Source: SAR202 cluster bacterium bin87 | GTDB lineage: Bacteria; Chloroflexota; Dehalococcoidia; Lucifugimonadales; UBA3495 | Assembly: GCA_002238825.1 (NCBI GenBank) | Contig: MPNC01000010.1 | Coordinates: forward strand, 1 to 64,000 | Length of the DNA: 64,000 nucleotides | Reading direction: 5' to 3' | Shown: positions 6,565-15,418 of the stretch, piece by piece | Layout: each line of letters begins with the position of its first letter | Numbering within the stretch: position 1 is the stretch's first letter | Translations under genes and position numbers: made by a program | The notes under the pieces: model-generated | The model's database searches: none | What the model was told of the DNA's origin: nothing | The model's input: the letters and a program-made list of their open reading frames with translations, nothing else

Positions 6565-8946
6565 TCAGCGACTAAATTCATCGGCCTGGCCCAACCGGTA
6601 CCCGACCCTCGGCTCGTTGATTATGTAGGTCGGGTTCTCAGCACCGTCGCCCAATTTCCGCCTCAGGTTTTTCACGATGTTGCGCACTGGCCCGGTGCCT
6701 CCCGCGTGGGCCGGACCCCAGACACGCCTCAGGATGTCGGCGTGAATCACCACACGACCGGCGTCGGCCGCCAGTTCGGCCAGCACGCGGTACTCAATGT
6801 CCGTCAACTCTACCGCACGGCCGCCCAGGGTTATCCGTCGCCGTGCGAAGTTCACCACCAAATCTCCCACTACGCAGGGCTCCAACGGTTTCGGCGGTTC
6901 CGTCTGGGCTCTGCGCCGCAGCACCGCCTGAATGCGCGCGACCAGTTCCGTGGGCGAGAAGGGCTTCACGATGTAGGCGTCGGCCCCGGCCTCCAGCGCT
7001 CGGGCAATCATCTGGTCCCGTCCGTAGGCGGACAGAAAGATCACCGGCAACCGGGAGAGCTCGATCATGCTCTGCATGAGTTCGATGCCGTCGGTTCCGG
7101 GCAGCATCAGGTCCAGCAGGACCAGGTGGGGGTTCCCTTCTCGGATCAGCGTGTCCACAGCCTCCGGATCCCCGGTCACCATCGCCGTGTATCCCGCCTC
7201 AGTGAGCGTGTCCCGTACGTACCGGAGGGTCTGCGGATCGTCGTCGACAGTGAGAACCCGGATGCGTCTTCCAGCCCTTCGGGAGGAGTGAGCGCTTATC
7301 CCGGTCTCCACCGGCTCAACTTCCTCTACTCCTGGCAGGGTGAAGGTGAATCTGGCGCCCAGGCCCAGACCGCCGCTCTCGGCCCGGATGCGCCCGCCGT
7401 GGGCCTCCACTATGCCCTTGCAGATGGCCAGTCCCAGGCCCGAGCCTCCGGCCCATTCAGCCTGGTCGCCACGATCGTGAAGAGAGAACCGGCGAAACAA
7501 CTGGGGCAACCGCTCCGGTGATATTCCCACGCCGTCATCGGACACCGAGAGCTCCACCTGGACGCCCGCTGCTCGGCCCTCAACCCGGATGGTAGCCCCG
7601 CCCGGCGAGTGCCGCGCCGAATTTTCCAGCAGGTTGCCCAGCACCTGCGCGATCCGCCGCCGGTCCGCCATCACCCGGGGCAGGTCCGTCGCCAGGTCAA
7701 TCTGTATGTCGTGCCGGGCGCTGCCGCTCAGGAAGGCGGTCCTGGCCCGTTCCACCAGCGTAGCCACATCGGAGGGCTCGGAGTGCAACGTCAGGGTACC
7801 GGCGCCGATGTGGGCCACGTCCAATAGGTCGGTGATCAACCCCTGCATCTGGTCGGTCTGCTCACGGATGATCCGATGAAACTGCCGCATCTCCGCCGGG
7901 TCAAGGTTGTCCTGAGCATCCATCAGGGTGTCCACAGAACCCCTGATGGAGGTCAACGGCGCCCGCAACTCGTGGCTGACCATACTCAGGAAGTCAGCCC
8001 GCAGCCGCTCCTGCTCCTCGAGAGGAGACAGGTCCTGCAGCGTGACCACCATGGTCTCCACCGATCCGTCCTCCGTCGGAATGGGCGTGGCGTTGATGAT
8101 GGTCGTTATCGACCTGCCATCGGGCACCCGGATGACGATCTCCTCGGCGCGGACGGTCTCACCGCTGCTCAGCGCCTGGGCAAGGGGGAACTCACGAAGG
8201 GAGACCTCCCGACCGTCGGCGCGGCGGAAGGTTATCACCTCCAGCAGGTCCTCCGGCGACTGGTCGGGGTTCCGCAGGCTGTCCACGATCCTCCCCGCCT
8301 CTCTGTTGATCGACAAGAGGGCGCCGGTTCCAGCGTCGAACAACGCCACTCCCACCGGCGAGGTATTCACCAGAGTTTCAAGGTCGGCTCGGGCCCGCTG
8401 CTCCTCACGGTACCGGCGGGCGTTGGAGATGGCCATGGCCGCGTGAGCAGCGAACATCAACAGCGAACCTTCGTCCTCCTGAGTGAACTCCAGGTCTCCC
8501 TCTTTGTCAGCGAGGTAGAGGTTGCCTACGAAATGTCCCCGGTGTCGGACGGGCGCGCTCAGGAAGGTTTGGAGCAGTCCCGCCGGCCGGGGTATCTCCG
8601 GCAGGCCCATCGATGCGGCGAAGGCGGAGAAGTCTGCCACCCGGACAGGCTCGGTGATCTTCATCATGAAATCGAGGAACTCCAATCCGCCAGGTAGGTT
8701 GACGAACAGTCGTTGCTCCTCCGCCGTGAGCCCGGAGGTTACGAAAGCCTGAAGCTCTCCGGCTTCGTCCAGGACGGTGATCCCTCCCCTTTTCGCGCCG
8801 GTAACGGAGCGCGCACCGTCCGCCACCTCCTGCAACACGGTGTCAAGATCCAGGTCCTCGGTGATCCGCAGGCTTGCCTCGCTGAGGCGGGATAGCCGTT
8901 CCCGCAGGGCTTGAACTTCGCTTTCGGAATCATCTGTATTCAGCAA
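6565..8946 (-). CDS. single-polypeptide sensor kinase/response regulator with DNA-binding domain
   Basis: 793 residues. Domains in order: GAF (~25-180), PAS-like (~185-305), HisKA with SMVSHELRAP (His325), HATPase_c (N-box NLLENSARHS ~440; G-boxes DDGVGI ~470 and GSGLGLAI ~501), receiver domain (acidic DDD ~568-570, phospho-acceptor Asp612 in LDLMLPGTDG, Lys661 in VKPFSP), and an OmpR-type winged helix (~690-790, RNIVKNLRRKLG then VGYRLG). No transmembrane helix is visible, so it is probably a cytosolic sensor that phosphorylates its own DNA-binding output. Start appears to be TTG at 8944-8946 with GGGGA upstream. Targets are unknown. Confidence 0.9.
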   Translation of the reverse strand: MLNTDDSESEVQALRERLSRLSEASLRITEDLDLDTVLQEVADGARSVTGAKRGGITVLDEAGELQAFVTSGLTAEEQRLFVNLPGGLEFLDFMMKITEPVRVADFSAFAASMGLPEIPRPAGLLQTFLSAPVRHRGHFVGNLYLADKEGDLEFTQEDEGSLLMFAAHAAMAISNARRYREEQRARADLETLVNTSPVGVALFDAGTGALLSINREAGRIVDSLRNPDQSPEDLLEVITFRRADGREVSLREFPLAQALSSGETVRAEEIVIRVPDGRSITTIINATPIPTEDGSVETMVVTLQDLSPLEEQERLRADFLSMVSHELRAPLTSIRGSVDTLMDAQDNLDPAEMRQFHRIIREQTDQMQGLITDLLDVAHIGAGTLTLHSEPSDVATLVERARTAFLSGSARHDIQIDLATDLPRVMADRRRIAQVLGNLLENSARHSPGGATIRVEGRAAGVQVELSVSDDGVGISPERLPQLFRRFSLHDRGDQAEWAGGSGLGLAICKGIVEAHGGRIRAESGGLGLGARFTFTLPGVEEVEPVETGISAHSSRRAGRRIRVLTVDDDPQTLRYVRDTLTEAGYTAMVTGDPEAVDTLIREGNPHLVLLDLMLPGTDGIELMQSMIELSRLPVIFLSAYGRDQMIARALEAGADAYIVKPFSPTELVARIQAVLRRRAQTEPPKPLEPCVVGDLVVNFARRRITLGGRAVELTDIEYRVLAELAADAGRVVIHADILRRVWGPAHAGGTGPVRNIVKNLRRKLGDGAENPTYIINEPRVGYRLGQADEFSR

Positions 8947-9397
8947 CTTGTCATCCCCGGTTCTACCGAATCGACCGTCGTCGTCATTACGGATATCTGG
9001 TTGCTATGAAAGGCTTTTTTCAAAAAAACACCCAATCTGACGCTTATTATACGCTGATAAACCCGACGAACTACGCATCCTACACGGCCTAGACGGATAC
9101 ACTATCTCGTCATCCGAGCTTCCTCAATAGGAGACAGAGAACTTGGCATTTGGTAATTCAGCATCGACTCCTAATACGGCGCAAAACCTCTGGGATTGCA
9201 ACACGCCGGGCGCAGCGGAGAACAGCAGATCAGAGGGATTCCGTCGAACGGTCAGTCCGGGATGTGGGTCGCAGATGGATATTCCGGCAAGGTCTTCGCC
9301 CAACTCGGCGGCAGGCAGACCATATTCATGGCCCAGCGGATCAGCGAAAGTTGCCCGCTCTAACTCCCGATTGATGACGGTAACCCGGAGTGTGCTC
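8947..9397. other. intergenic region with AT-rich promoter segment
   Basis: 9010-9060 is strikingly AT-rich for this genome, with a T6-c-A6 stretch and CTTATTATACG. It is a likely promoter region for the sensor kinase gene. A minus-strand frame 9124-9399 (MSTLRVTVINRELERATF...) has coding-like codons but no ribosome site or family likeness, and is left uncalled. Confidence 0.45.
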
Positions 9398-9760
9398 ATG
9401 ACACAGTATCGGCAAGCCGCGGACAAAACGCTCCAAGCCATGTTCCTCATAGAGGAGGCCTGTCTCACGGCTCTGCTGGATCATCTGGTCCGAACCGGCG
9501 ACGAGGACGGGATGTCAACTCAAGAAATCGCGGAACGTATCGGCTTGGTCCGCTGGCTGGGTTCGGGTGTCAGCGAGGCCGTGGTGAGCAGGGTGTTGTG
9601 CAATCTCGCCAGGTCTGATCGGACCGAACCGGTCCCGGAGGCGCTGCCCGCCACCAAGTGGAGGATAGCCGAGGTAGAAGCAGCGATACGACCCATGCCC
9701 GTGACAGACGTTACGGCGCAACCTGGCCTGGACGGATCGCAGGGCCAGGAGCACGAGTGA
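9398..9760 (+). CDS. helix-turn-helix-like protein, 120 aa
   Basis: The start is MTQYRQAADKTLQAMFLIEE, preceded by GGAG seven bases upstream. Residues ~40-75 (MSTQEIAERIGLVRWLGSGV, then SEAVVSRVLCNLARS) look like a winged-helix or HTH module. A polar tail follows. The upstream in-frame extension to 9143 lacks a signal and looks non-coding. It is probably a small DNA-binding protein; targets are not evident. Confidence 0.5.
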   Translation: MTQYRQAADKTLQAMFLIEEACLTALLDHLVRTGDEDGMSTQEIAERIGLVRWLGSGVSEAVVSRVLCNLARSDRTEPVPEALPATKWRIAEVEAAIRPMPVTDVTAQPGLDGSQGQEHE

Positions 9761-9938
9761 CCACCAGTAACCCGACTGAGCGGTTCCTGTCCACACTGGC
9801 CTGCTATTCATGCGGCCGCCTGATGGTTAGGCCGGACCGACAACGGTGATGCCCGACCACATCGGCCCGACATCTAATGGTTCATGTAGGTAACAAGCAG
9901 GCGATAACCATCCTATCTGTGGTGAATGGATCAAGCGA

Positions 9939-10523
9939 ATGACGGCGTTGGGCTTTGTACTGGTTTTGGGGTTGATATTGATGCTGGGCACCACGACCGC
10001 CTGCTGGGGCGATTCTGGCCCCGAACCTGAACCAACGGCTGATATTCAGGCTACCATCCACGCCGCCAGGCCTACGGAGACTCCGACATCGGACCCGACG
10101 GCAACCCCGATCCCCACCCAGCCTCCGACACCGAACATCGCCACCACGGTCGAGGCCGCGATAGCGGCATCTCTGCCGACCGATACTCCGGTTCCCACAC
10201 TCACGCCCACGCCGGAACCGACGGCGACGCCCGAACCGACTCCCACGCCCCTGCCGGAACCGCCCAGGGGTCCGCCCTGCATCATAGCCGTCACCGTGAG
10301 AATCAACGGCGCGCCGGCGCCGGCGGGGGTCCCCGTTTTCGCCCACAGCCAGGACGCATCGGTGGTGGTCGAGGCCGTGACCGACAGCAACGGTCGCTAC
10401 GTTTTGCAAATCGCGTACTCCAACATGGTGTTCGACCTGTTCGTGCGCGACACCGACACCGGCGAGGATACGCCTGTGACATCGCGGGGATGTCGTGAGA
10501 TCAAGAATCTTTCCATCGGGTAG
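9939..10523 (+). CDS. PT-rich lipoprotein with carboxypeptidase-regulatory-like domain
   Basis: 194 residues. The type II signal peptide ends in a lipobox (MLGTTTAC, Cys22). A ~90-residue Thr/Pro linker follows, then a beta-sandwich resembling carboxypeptidase regulatory-like domains (~112-190: CIIAVTVRINGAPAPAGVPV, then DSNGRYVLQI). It should be anchored outside the membrane with the domain held away by the linker. Substrate and partner are unknown. There is no clear operon. Confidence 0.75.
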   Translation: MTALGFVLVLGLILMLGTTTACWGDSGPEPEPTADIQATIHAARPTETPTSDPTATPIPTQPPTPNIATTVEAAIAASLPTDTPVPTLTPTPEPTATPEPTPTPLPEPPRGPPCIIAVTVRINGAPAPAGVPVFAHSQDASVVVEAVTDSNGRYVLQIAYSNMVFDLFVRDTDTGEDTPVTSRGCREIKNLSIG

Positions 10524-10786
10524 GGGATTAGCACTGTACCGACCAGCTCGGTCTCAGCCAACAACTCTGTCATCAAGAAAGTCTCTGACCTGCCTTGTGC
10601 CAACGGTGCAGCCCGGGGAATTTGGTCAACCAACTTTGGGTGGCTATGCTGCGTAGCTTAATCACCGTCCCCAATCTCGCCGGCGCAGCTTGCATTGATG
10701 GATACTTACCCGTATCGGTGATGCAAGGGCAGATTTTTTATGCCGGCATCGCCTTTATGATCGCCGGCCAAGTCCACAAGAGCGAG

Positions 10787-11245
10787 ATGAGCAAGTCTCG
10801 ACACGCGCCGGGATCTTGGTATGAACGAATTCTGCGGGCGGTGTCCGCCCACAGCGGAACGGCGGCGCTGGCCCAAATTTACGACTGGATGCTGACCCAC
10901 AGACACCTGCGCCCCCGCGCCCTCGTGCTGAGCGCCAACGATCGCCCGCGCTATCACCACATCGTGCGAGGCTGCTGCCGCGAGTTGTGCGAGATGCGCG
11001 AACTGGACCGCGTGGGGCGCGGCATCTATAGGGTTACCACCGTTGAGCTGAGCGACGCCCTGGTACTTCACCTCCCCGATGAACCAGGCGCCCTTGCGAC
11101 CGTGGCCGGCAACCTGAAGGATGCTGGCGTCAATATCGAGAGCGTGCACATCCTGAGTCGGCAGTCGGGTCATGCGATAATCGCACTGAAAACCGACAAT
11201 CGGGCCGAGGCCATTGACGCAATCGGCACCGAGATCATCGTTTGA
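10787..11245 (+). CDS. winged-helix and ACT-domain protein
   Basis: 152 residues from MSKSRHAPGSWYERIL; longer upstream in-frame starts to 10595 lack support. Residues ~8-80 form a helical, HTH-like segment ending RELDRVGRGIYRVT. Residues ~87-152 are an ACT domain (LVLHLPDEPGALATVAGNL, then GVNIESVHILS). ACT domains bind amino acids, so a ligand-responsive regulator is inferred. The combination on one small chain, without an enzyme, is uncommon. No amino-acid biosynthesis gene is nearby. Confidence 0.65.
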   Translation: MSKSRHAPGSWYERILRAVSAHSGTAALAQIYDWMLTHRHLRPRALVLSANDRPRYHHIVRGCCRELCEMRELDRVGRGIYRVTTVELSDALVLHLPDEPGALATVAGNLKDAGVNIESVHILSRQSGHAIIALKTDNRAEAIDAIGTEIIV

Positions 11246-11375
11246 CGGCCACACAGCTGCGGAAGCCGAACTGCCTTCTAACCCATGACGTCGGAACATC
11301 GGCGGCCACGCCGTCGGGCGGCGTCCTCTGCGGCCTGGTTGCGGAGCGGTGAACGAGCATAGCGGAGTGTTTGGC

Positions 11376-11897
11376 ATGACGAAGATGAGGGTGGAGATCG
11401 AGGGCAGCGTTGACGAGGTGATCGGTGTCCTGCGGCGGCTCGGGACCGCGGGTGATGCTGACCGGTCAACCGAGCAGCCTGCTGCTGGCGTCAGGGAGAC
11501 CACGCCAGCAGCAGGGACGCAGGGGATGGCGGTAGCCCACGAGGCTCCTCCCGAGGAATGGACAGAGGCCCTCGCCCGCGATTTCCTGTCCGGTCTGCAG
11601 CCGGCTGCCCGGCGGATGGCGCTGCACGTCTGGCGGGCCGATGCGGCGGGCATCCACCGGAGCGACCTGTGCCAGCGTGCGCAGCTGACGCCCATGGAGT
11701 TGCGCTTGCTGTCGATGCGGATGGGCCGCGCGCTGGCAAGGTTCCAGCGGGAGCGGAGAATGACCCTGGCCCGGCCAGTGGCGGCCAACAGCCCGCTGCA
11801 GAGCTACTTCGTCGACCTCGATTTCGCCGCGGTGGCGACGGCCCAGATGTTCGGTGATGGGATGCCGGACCGGCTGGTCAATGGCGGAGGCCGCTGA
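11376..11897 (+). CDS. hypothetical protein with C-terminal HTH-like region
   Basis: 173 residues starting MTKMRVEIEGSVDEVIGVLR, with GGAG about eight bases upstream. The N-terminal ~30 residues look like a small alpha/beta unit. An Ala/Pro-rich linker follows. Residues ~75-150 are helical (RDFLSGLQPAARRMALHVW, then IHRSDLCQRAQLTPMELRLL), as in winged-helix folds. No family recognised; a regulatory role is only a guess. Confidence 0.55.
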   Translation: MTKMRVEIEGSVDEVIGVLRRLGTAGDADRSTEQPAAGVRETTPAAGTQGMAVAHEAPPEEWTEALARDFLSGLQPAARRMALHVWRADAAGIHRSDLCQRAQLTPMELRLLSMRMGRALARFQRERRMTLARPVAANSPLQSYFVDLDFAAVATAQMFGDGMPDRLVNGGGR

Positions 11898-11974
11898 GAC
11901 CGACCTGAGCATGTTAGAGATCATCAGTCGGTTGTTGGGCTGAAGGTATCGCCCGCCATGGTCCCGGGAAATTC

Positions 11975-14674
11975 TTGGTGTTCGGCAACAACATAAGACA
12001 ATGTCTACGGCCGGCGGCACTGGCATCGGCGGCGGCGGTCTCCCTTGCCTTGGTCGCTCTGGCGATTTTCGCGCCACTGCAGGGTGCGGCGCTATCCCAG
12101 GGGCCGCACCCTCCGGTGACGCCGCCGCCCGTGCCGACGCCCACGCCGGTGGTTTTGGGAGTCCCGGCGAAGGTGGAAGCCACGCCCACCGGTCGTACCG
12201 GAGAGGTTTTCGTGGTATGGAAACCCGCGCAAAACGCCACCATCCACTGGGTCTGGTCGGCGAAGTGGGACAACACCGGCGGCAAATGGACCCGGGGCGA
12301 AGATGGTTCCGTGATTGTAACCGGCCTGGAAGCTGAACAGGATTACTGGTTCAGAGTCATCGCCGGCCGGGAAATATCAGGGGAATCTACTCAATGGTCC
12401 AGATGGAGCAACTGGGCCAAAGCCACGCCCAGGGAGCAGGTGTTCACCATTGAATTGGTGTGCATCAACGCCGTGCGCAAGCCCTGCCAGGAGCTTGCCG
12501 CAACCGACGCATCCTCGGGGCTGGGCGGGTTCATTCAGCGGGTCAAACATCGCACTGTCGGTCGCGTGACATTCGAACTCACCTCCTACCCGGAACTCGG
12601 ATTGCACGACACCGGGGCTGTGGATCTGCTCAAGGACGGCGCTCTGGACATGGCGGAAATCTATCCTGCCTACGTCTCCGGCGATCTGGCCGTAATTGAA
12701 GCATTGAACCTTTGGGGCCTCTATCCCGACTTGGAAACGCAATTCTCTGCGGTCAATAAGAGTCGCGACGCCGTCCGCTCCATCATCGAGCGCGCCACCA
12801 ACGTTGTTGTCATCACCGAACACTACACGGACAGCAGCTATATCTTCTCCTCCCGTCCCCTGCGTTCGTTGGATGACTTCAAGGGTTTGCGAACGCGCAG
12901 CTACCGTCCTCCATTGGACGAGATGCTGGCCGGTATTGGCGCCGACCCCCATTTTGTTGAGTATCTTGACGTGTACGGCGCGCTGGAAGATGGGCTGGTC
13001 GAGGCCGCCATCTCCTGCGGGACTTGCGGTTTCAGCCAGCGTTGGTACGAGGGTGCCGACTATCTTTACGGACCGATCAAAGGCTCATCCAGCATTTCCT
13101 GGGTCGTTATGAACGGTGACCTCTGGGACGAAATGCCACCGGAGTTCCAAGCCATCATCATTGAAGAGGGAAATCGCCATTGGGAGCATGTGGCGAGTTT
13201 GGCGGCAGAAAAATGGGAGCGGGACGGCATCATCGGAAACATCCTCGGCGGCATGACCTACGATGGTCTGCCTACGGAAGTCCACGACGCGATATTCCAG
13301 GCTAACCTCGACAGCGTGCTGCCCCGCTGGGTGGAGCGCGCCGGCGGCCCTCACTCGGAGGCGGTCCGCGTTTTCAACGAGGTCATCGGCCCCATCGTCG
13401 ACGTCCAAATCTATGCCGACGGCTCCGTGGCATACCCGGTACCGCCAAAGCCAAAGGCAATGCCGGGCGTTCCGGGGCCGGTCGCCATCAGCGTCACCGA
13501 TACTGCCAACGGTCCCGAAGCCATGGCCATCACGCCCTGCGACGGCCCAACCGCTCCTGTCTTTCCAGTGGCTCACGGCGGAGGCAGCCCTGCCGGCGAA
13601 TCCTGCGGCAATCTCGGGGCCATCAACTTCAACCTGACACCGTTGGTATCCAGTGGTCACAATTTCAAGATCCCGATGGCCTGCATTGATCGCTCATCGA
13701 TGGATTGCGGGTTGGCAGCGGGCGGCTACGGCCATATTTGGGATCTTGGCTTTATCGAGAGAGTCAAACGCCGTACCGAAGGCCAGGTGCAATTTGAGGC
13801 CACGTCGTTCCTTGAACTGGGCGTGTCCGGCGCGGACTCGCTGCGCCTTATTGAGGACGGCGCACTGTCAGCAGCGCAGATCTATCCACCGTACATCAGG
13901 GGCGACCACCCCATTGTGGATATCAGCGGACTCTGGGGCCTGCATCCCAATCGGGCGACCAACCTCGCCGTTATTGACGTAGTTTGGCCGGCAATGCACG
14001 AACTGACCGCGGCAAACGGCGGTGTGCAGGTCGCCTACATGATGAGTGGCGATTACTATCTGTTCTCCCGGAAGGAAGTTCACGATGACCCGCGCGATTG
14101 GCAGGGTTTCAAAGTGTTCAGCCACGACGACGTCCTCAGCGACCTGCTGGAAGGCATGGGCGCCGAACCGCAGTACATGGCCTACTCCGATGTGTACTCT
14201 GCCTTGGAGCGCGGCGCGATTGACGGCGCGATTGCATGCGCTTCATGCGGATATGAACAACGTTGGTACGAGGTTGCCGATTACATCGTCGGCCCGTTCT
14301 ACAACCTCTCCCACAGCTGGCTAACCGTCAACCAGGAGCTTTGGGACACGATGCCGCGGGACCTGCAGAACATCATCCTGGAGGAAGGCGCGCGTCATGC
14401 CTACCTCAACCGCTATTTCCTGCTGGCGCACTTCGAGCCGGAATCGGTTCAGAAGAACGTTGCCGAGGGTCTGAAATCCGCGCAGCTTTCCTACGCGATA
14501 CGGGACGAGATGCGCCTGGCCGCCGTCAAAAATGTCATTCCCCGCTGGGTTGACCGCGCCGGCGGCCCGTACTCCGAGGGACTCGACCGTATCAACGCAC
14601 TCTTCAACGGATACGTGTACCCAATCGTCAACGTCTATATCAATCCCGATGGTTCTGCATCGATAGAACCGTAA
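11975..14674 (+). CDS. secreted protein with FN3 and two TRAP solute-binding (DctP-like) domains
   Basis: 899 residues from TTG (11975) or GTG (11978). A signal anchor (~12-41) and PT linker (~45-58) precede a fibronectin-type module (~62-152). Two DctP-like domains follow at ~155-480 and ~560-899. The pair is clearly duplicated: FIQRVKHRTVGRVTFELTSY matches FIERVKRRTEGQVQFEATSF, AISCGTCGFSQRWYEGADY matches AIACASCGYEQRWYEVADY, and VLPRWVERAGGPHSEA matches VIPRWVDRAGGPYSEG. DctP proteins normally bind organic acids for TRAP permeases, but no dctQ/dctM is present. A sensing or scavenging role is possible. Confidence 0.8.
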   Translation: MVFGNNIRQCLRPAALASAAAVSLALVALAIFAPLQGAALSQGPHPPVTPPPVPTPTPVVLGVPAKVEATPTGRTGEVFVVWKPAQNATIHWVWSAKWDNTGGKWTRGEDGSVIVTGLEAEQDYWFRVIAGREISGESTQWSRWSNWAKATPREQVFTIELVCINAVRKPCQELAATDASSGLGGFIQRVKHRTVGRVTFELTSYPELGLHDTGAVDLLKDGALDMAEIYPAYVSGDLAVIEALNLWGLYPDLETQFSAVNKSRDAVRSIIERATNVVVITEHYTDSSYIFSSRPLRSLDDFKGLRTRSYRPPLDEMLAGIGADPHFVEYLDVYGALEDGLVEAAISCGTCGFSQRWYEGADYLYGPIKGSSSISWVVMNGDLWDEMPPEFQAIIIEEGNRHWEHVASLAAEKWERDGIIGNILGGMTYDGLPTEVHDAIFQANLDSVLPRWVERAGGPHSEAVRVFNEVIGPIVDVQIYADGSVAYPVPPKPKAMPGVPGPVAISVTDTANGPEAMAITPCDGPTAPVFPVAHGGGSPAGESCGNLGAINFNLTPLVSSGHNFKIPMACIDRSSMDCGLAAGGYGHIWDLGFIERVKRRTEGQVQFEATSFLELGVSGADSLRLIEDGALSAAQIYPPYIRGDHPIVDISGLWGLHPNRATNLAVIDVVWPAMHELTAANGGVQVAYMMSGDYYLFSRKEVHDDPRDWQGFKVFSHDDVLSDLLEGMGAEPQYMAYSDVYSALERGAIDGAIACASCGYEQRWYEVADYIVGPFYNLSHSWLTVNQELWDTMPRDLQNIILEEGARHAYLNRYFLLAHFEPESVQKNVAEGLKSAQLSYAIRDEMRLAAVKNVIPRWVDRAGGPYSEGLDRINALFNGYVYPIVNVYINPDGSASIEP

Positions 14675-14700
14675 CCGGCGTTGTACGCCCCAACACCACC

Positions 14701-14976
14701 GTGAGCTATTGGGATGAACTTCGAGACCATCGCCGCGCAGGCGACCCACCAAGCAAGCGTGAGATAGATTTCGCCTCCATGGAATATTTTTACTGGGATA
14801 CTGCAATTCATCAAAGAAGCGACCGCGATGACGAGGAGAGATGGTCCAGTTTCGGATTGATCGGATCCCGATTGCATCATGTTGTTTGGACGGAACGCGG
14901 AGATCGCATTCGGATCATCAGCTTGCGCAGGGCGAACGCGAGGGAGGCCCACAAGTATGTCGAGTCAACGAAGTAA
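14701..14976 (+). CDS. brnT: BrnT family toxin
   Basis: 91 residues with the BrnT pattern: REIDFASMEYFYWDTAI, then ERWSSFGLIGSRLHHVVWTE, then RGDRIRIISLRRANAREAHK. BrnT is a RelE-like ribonuclease that inhibits translation and is held by BrnA. The start is GTG at 14701, with no strong ribosome site. It overlaps brnA by 20 bases in the usual toxin-first order. Confidence 0.8.
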   Translation: MSYWDELRDHRRAGDPPSKREIDFASMEYFYWDTAIHQRSDRDDEERWSSFGLIGSRLHHVVWTERGDRIRIISLRRANAREAHKYVESTK

Positions 14977-15340
14977 GATCATCATTCCGACGCCGGAGGA
15001 GAACGCGGCCATCAACGCCGGCATTGCAGAGGACCCCGATGCTTTTGAGGCTGACGACGAGTGGTTCGCCACGGCCAAACCTTCCAGTGAGGCGGTACCC
15101 CATATTCTGGAGCGCTGTCGCCGAACACGAGGCAGACAGAAAGCTCCCACCAAGGAGCAGGTCCACATCCGGCTGGATGCGGATCTTGTCGAGCACTTTC
15201 GGCGTGGTGGCTGCGGCTGGCAGACCAGGCTGAACGAAACCCTGCGTGAAGCCGTATTCGGACAGGGCAGTGATGCCGTTGCAAAAATGGTTGATTTTAG
15301 TTACAGACTATCGTCAGCCATTCTTGAAGACGCGATCTGA
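14957..15340 (+). CDS. brnA: BrnA family antitoxin with C-terminus replaced by TnpB element
   Basis: The real start is MSSQRSKIIIPTPEENAAIN; the open frame before it is the brnT overlap. Blocks KEQVHIRLDADLVEHFRRGG and CGWQTRLNETLREAV are typical of BrnA, a ribbon-helix-helix antitoxin and autorepressor. After EAVFGQGS (codon ending 15272) the last ~22 codons lie in the right end of TnpB copy 2, so the native tail is gone. The DNA-binding and dimer region is intact, so it may still function. Confidence 0.75.
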   Translation: MSSQRSKIIIPTPEENAAINAGIAEDPDAFEADDEWFATAKPSSEAVPHILERCRRTRGRQKAPTKEQVHIRLDADLVEHFRRGGCGWQTRLNETLREAVFGQGSDAVAKMVDFSYRLSSAILEDAI

Positions 15341-15418
15341 GCCGCGCCGCCGCCCCAACAGTGCAAGGCGGCTCCGCTTGGGAATCTCACCCAAGAACAC
15401 CGAACAGGTCCCCGCTCA
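15273..15418 (-). ncRNA. predicted omega RNA (reRNA) at TnpB element 3' end, copy 2
   Basis: Hairpin 1 pairs the segments at 15390-15395 and 15377-15382 (CTTGGG with CCCAAG on the minus strand). These replace the CCCGGG pair of copy 1 by two compensatory changes. The GAGCCGC/GCGGCTC hairpin is unchanged. The guide beyond the right end would be antisense to the 3' coding part of brnA. Confidence 0.65.

Noticed and set aside
9124-9399. Minus-strand 91-codon frame (MSTLRVTVINREL...) with balanced codon use
   Set aside because: No ribosome site, no family likeness, and its start overlaps the better supported plus-strand gene at 9398.
12001-14553. Several long alternative frames inside the TRAP-domain gene
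   Set aside because: High-GC shadow frames; the 899-residue frame carries all domain motifs.
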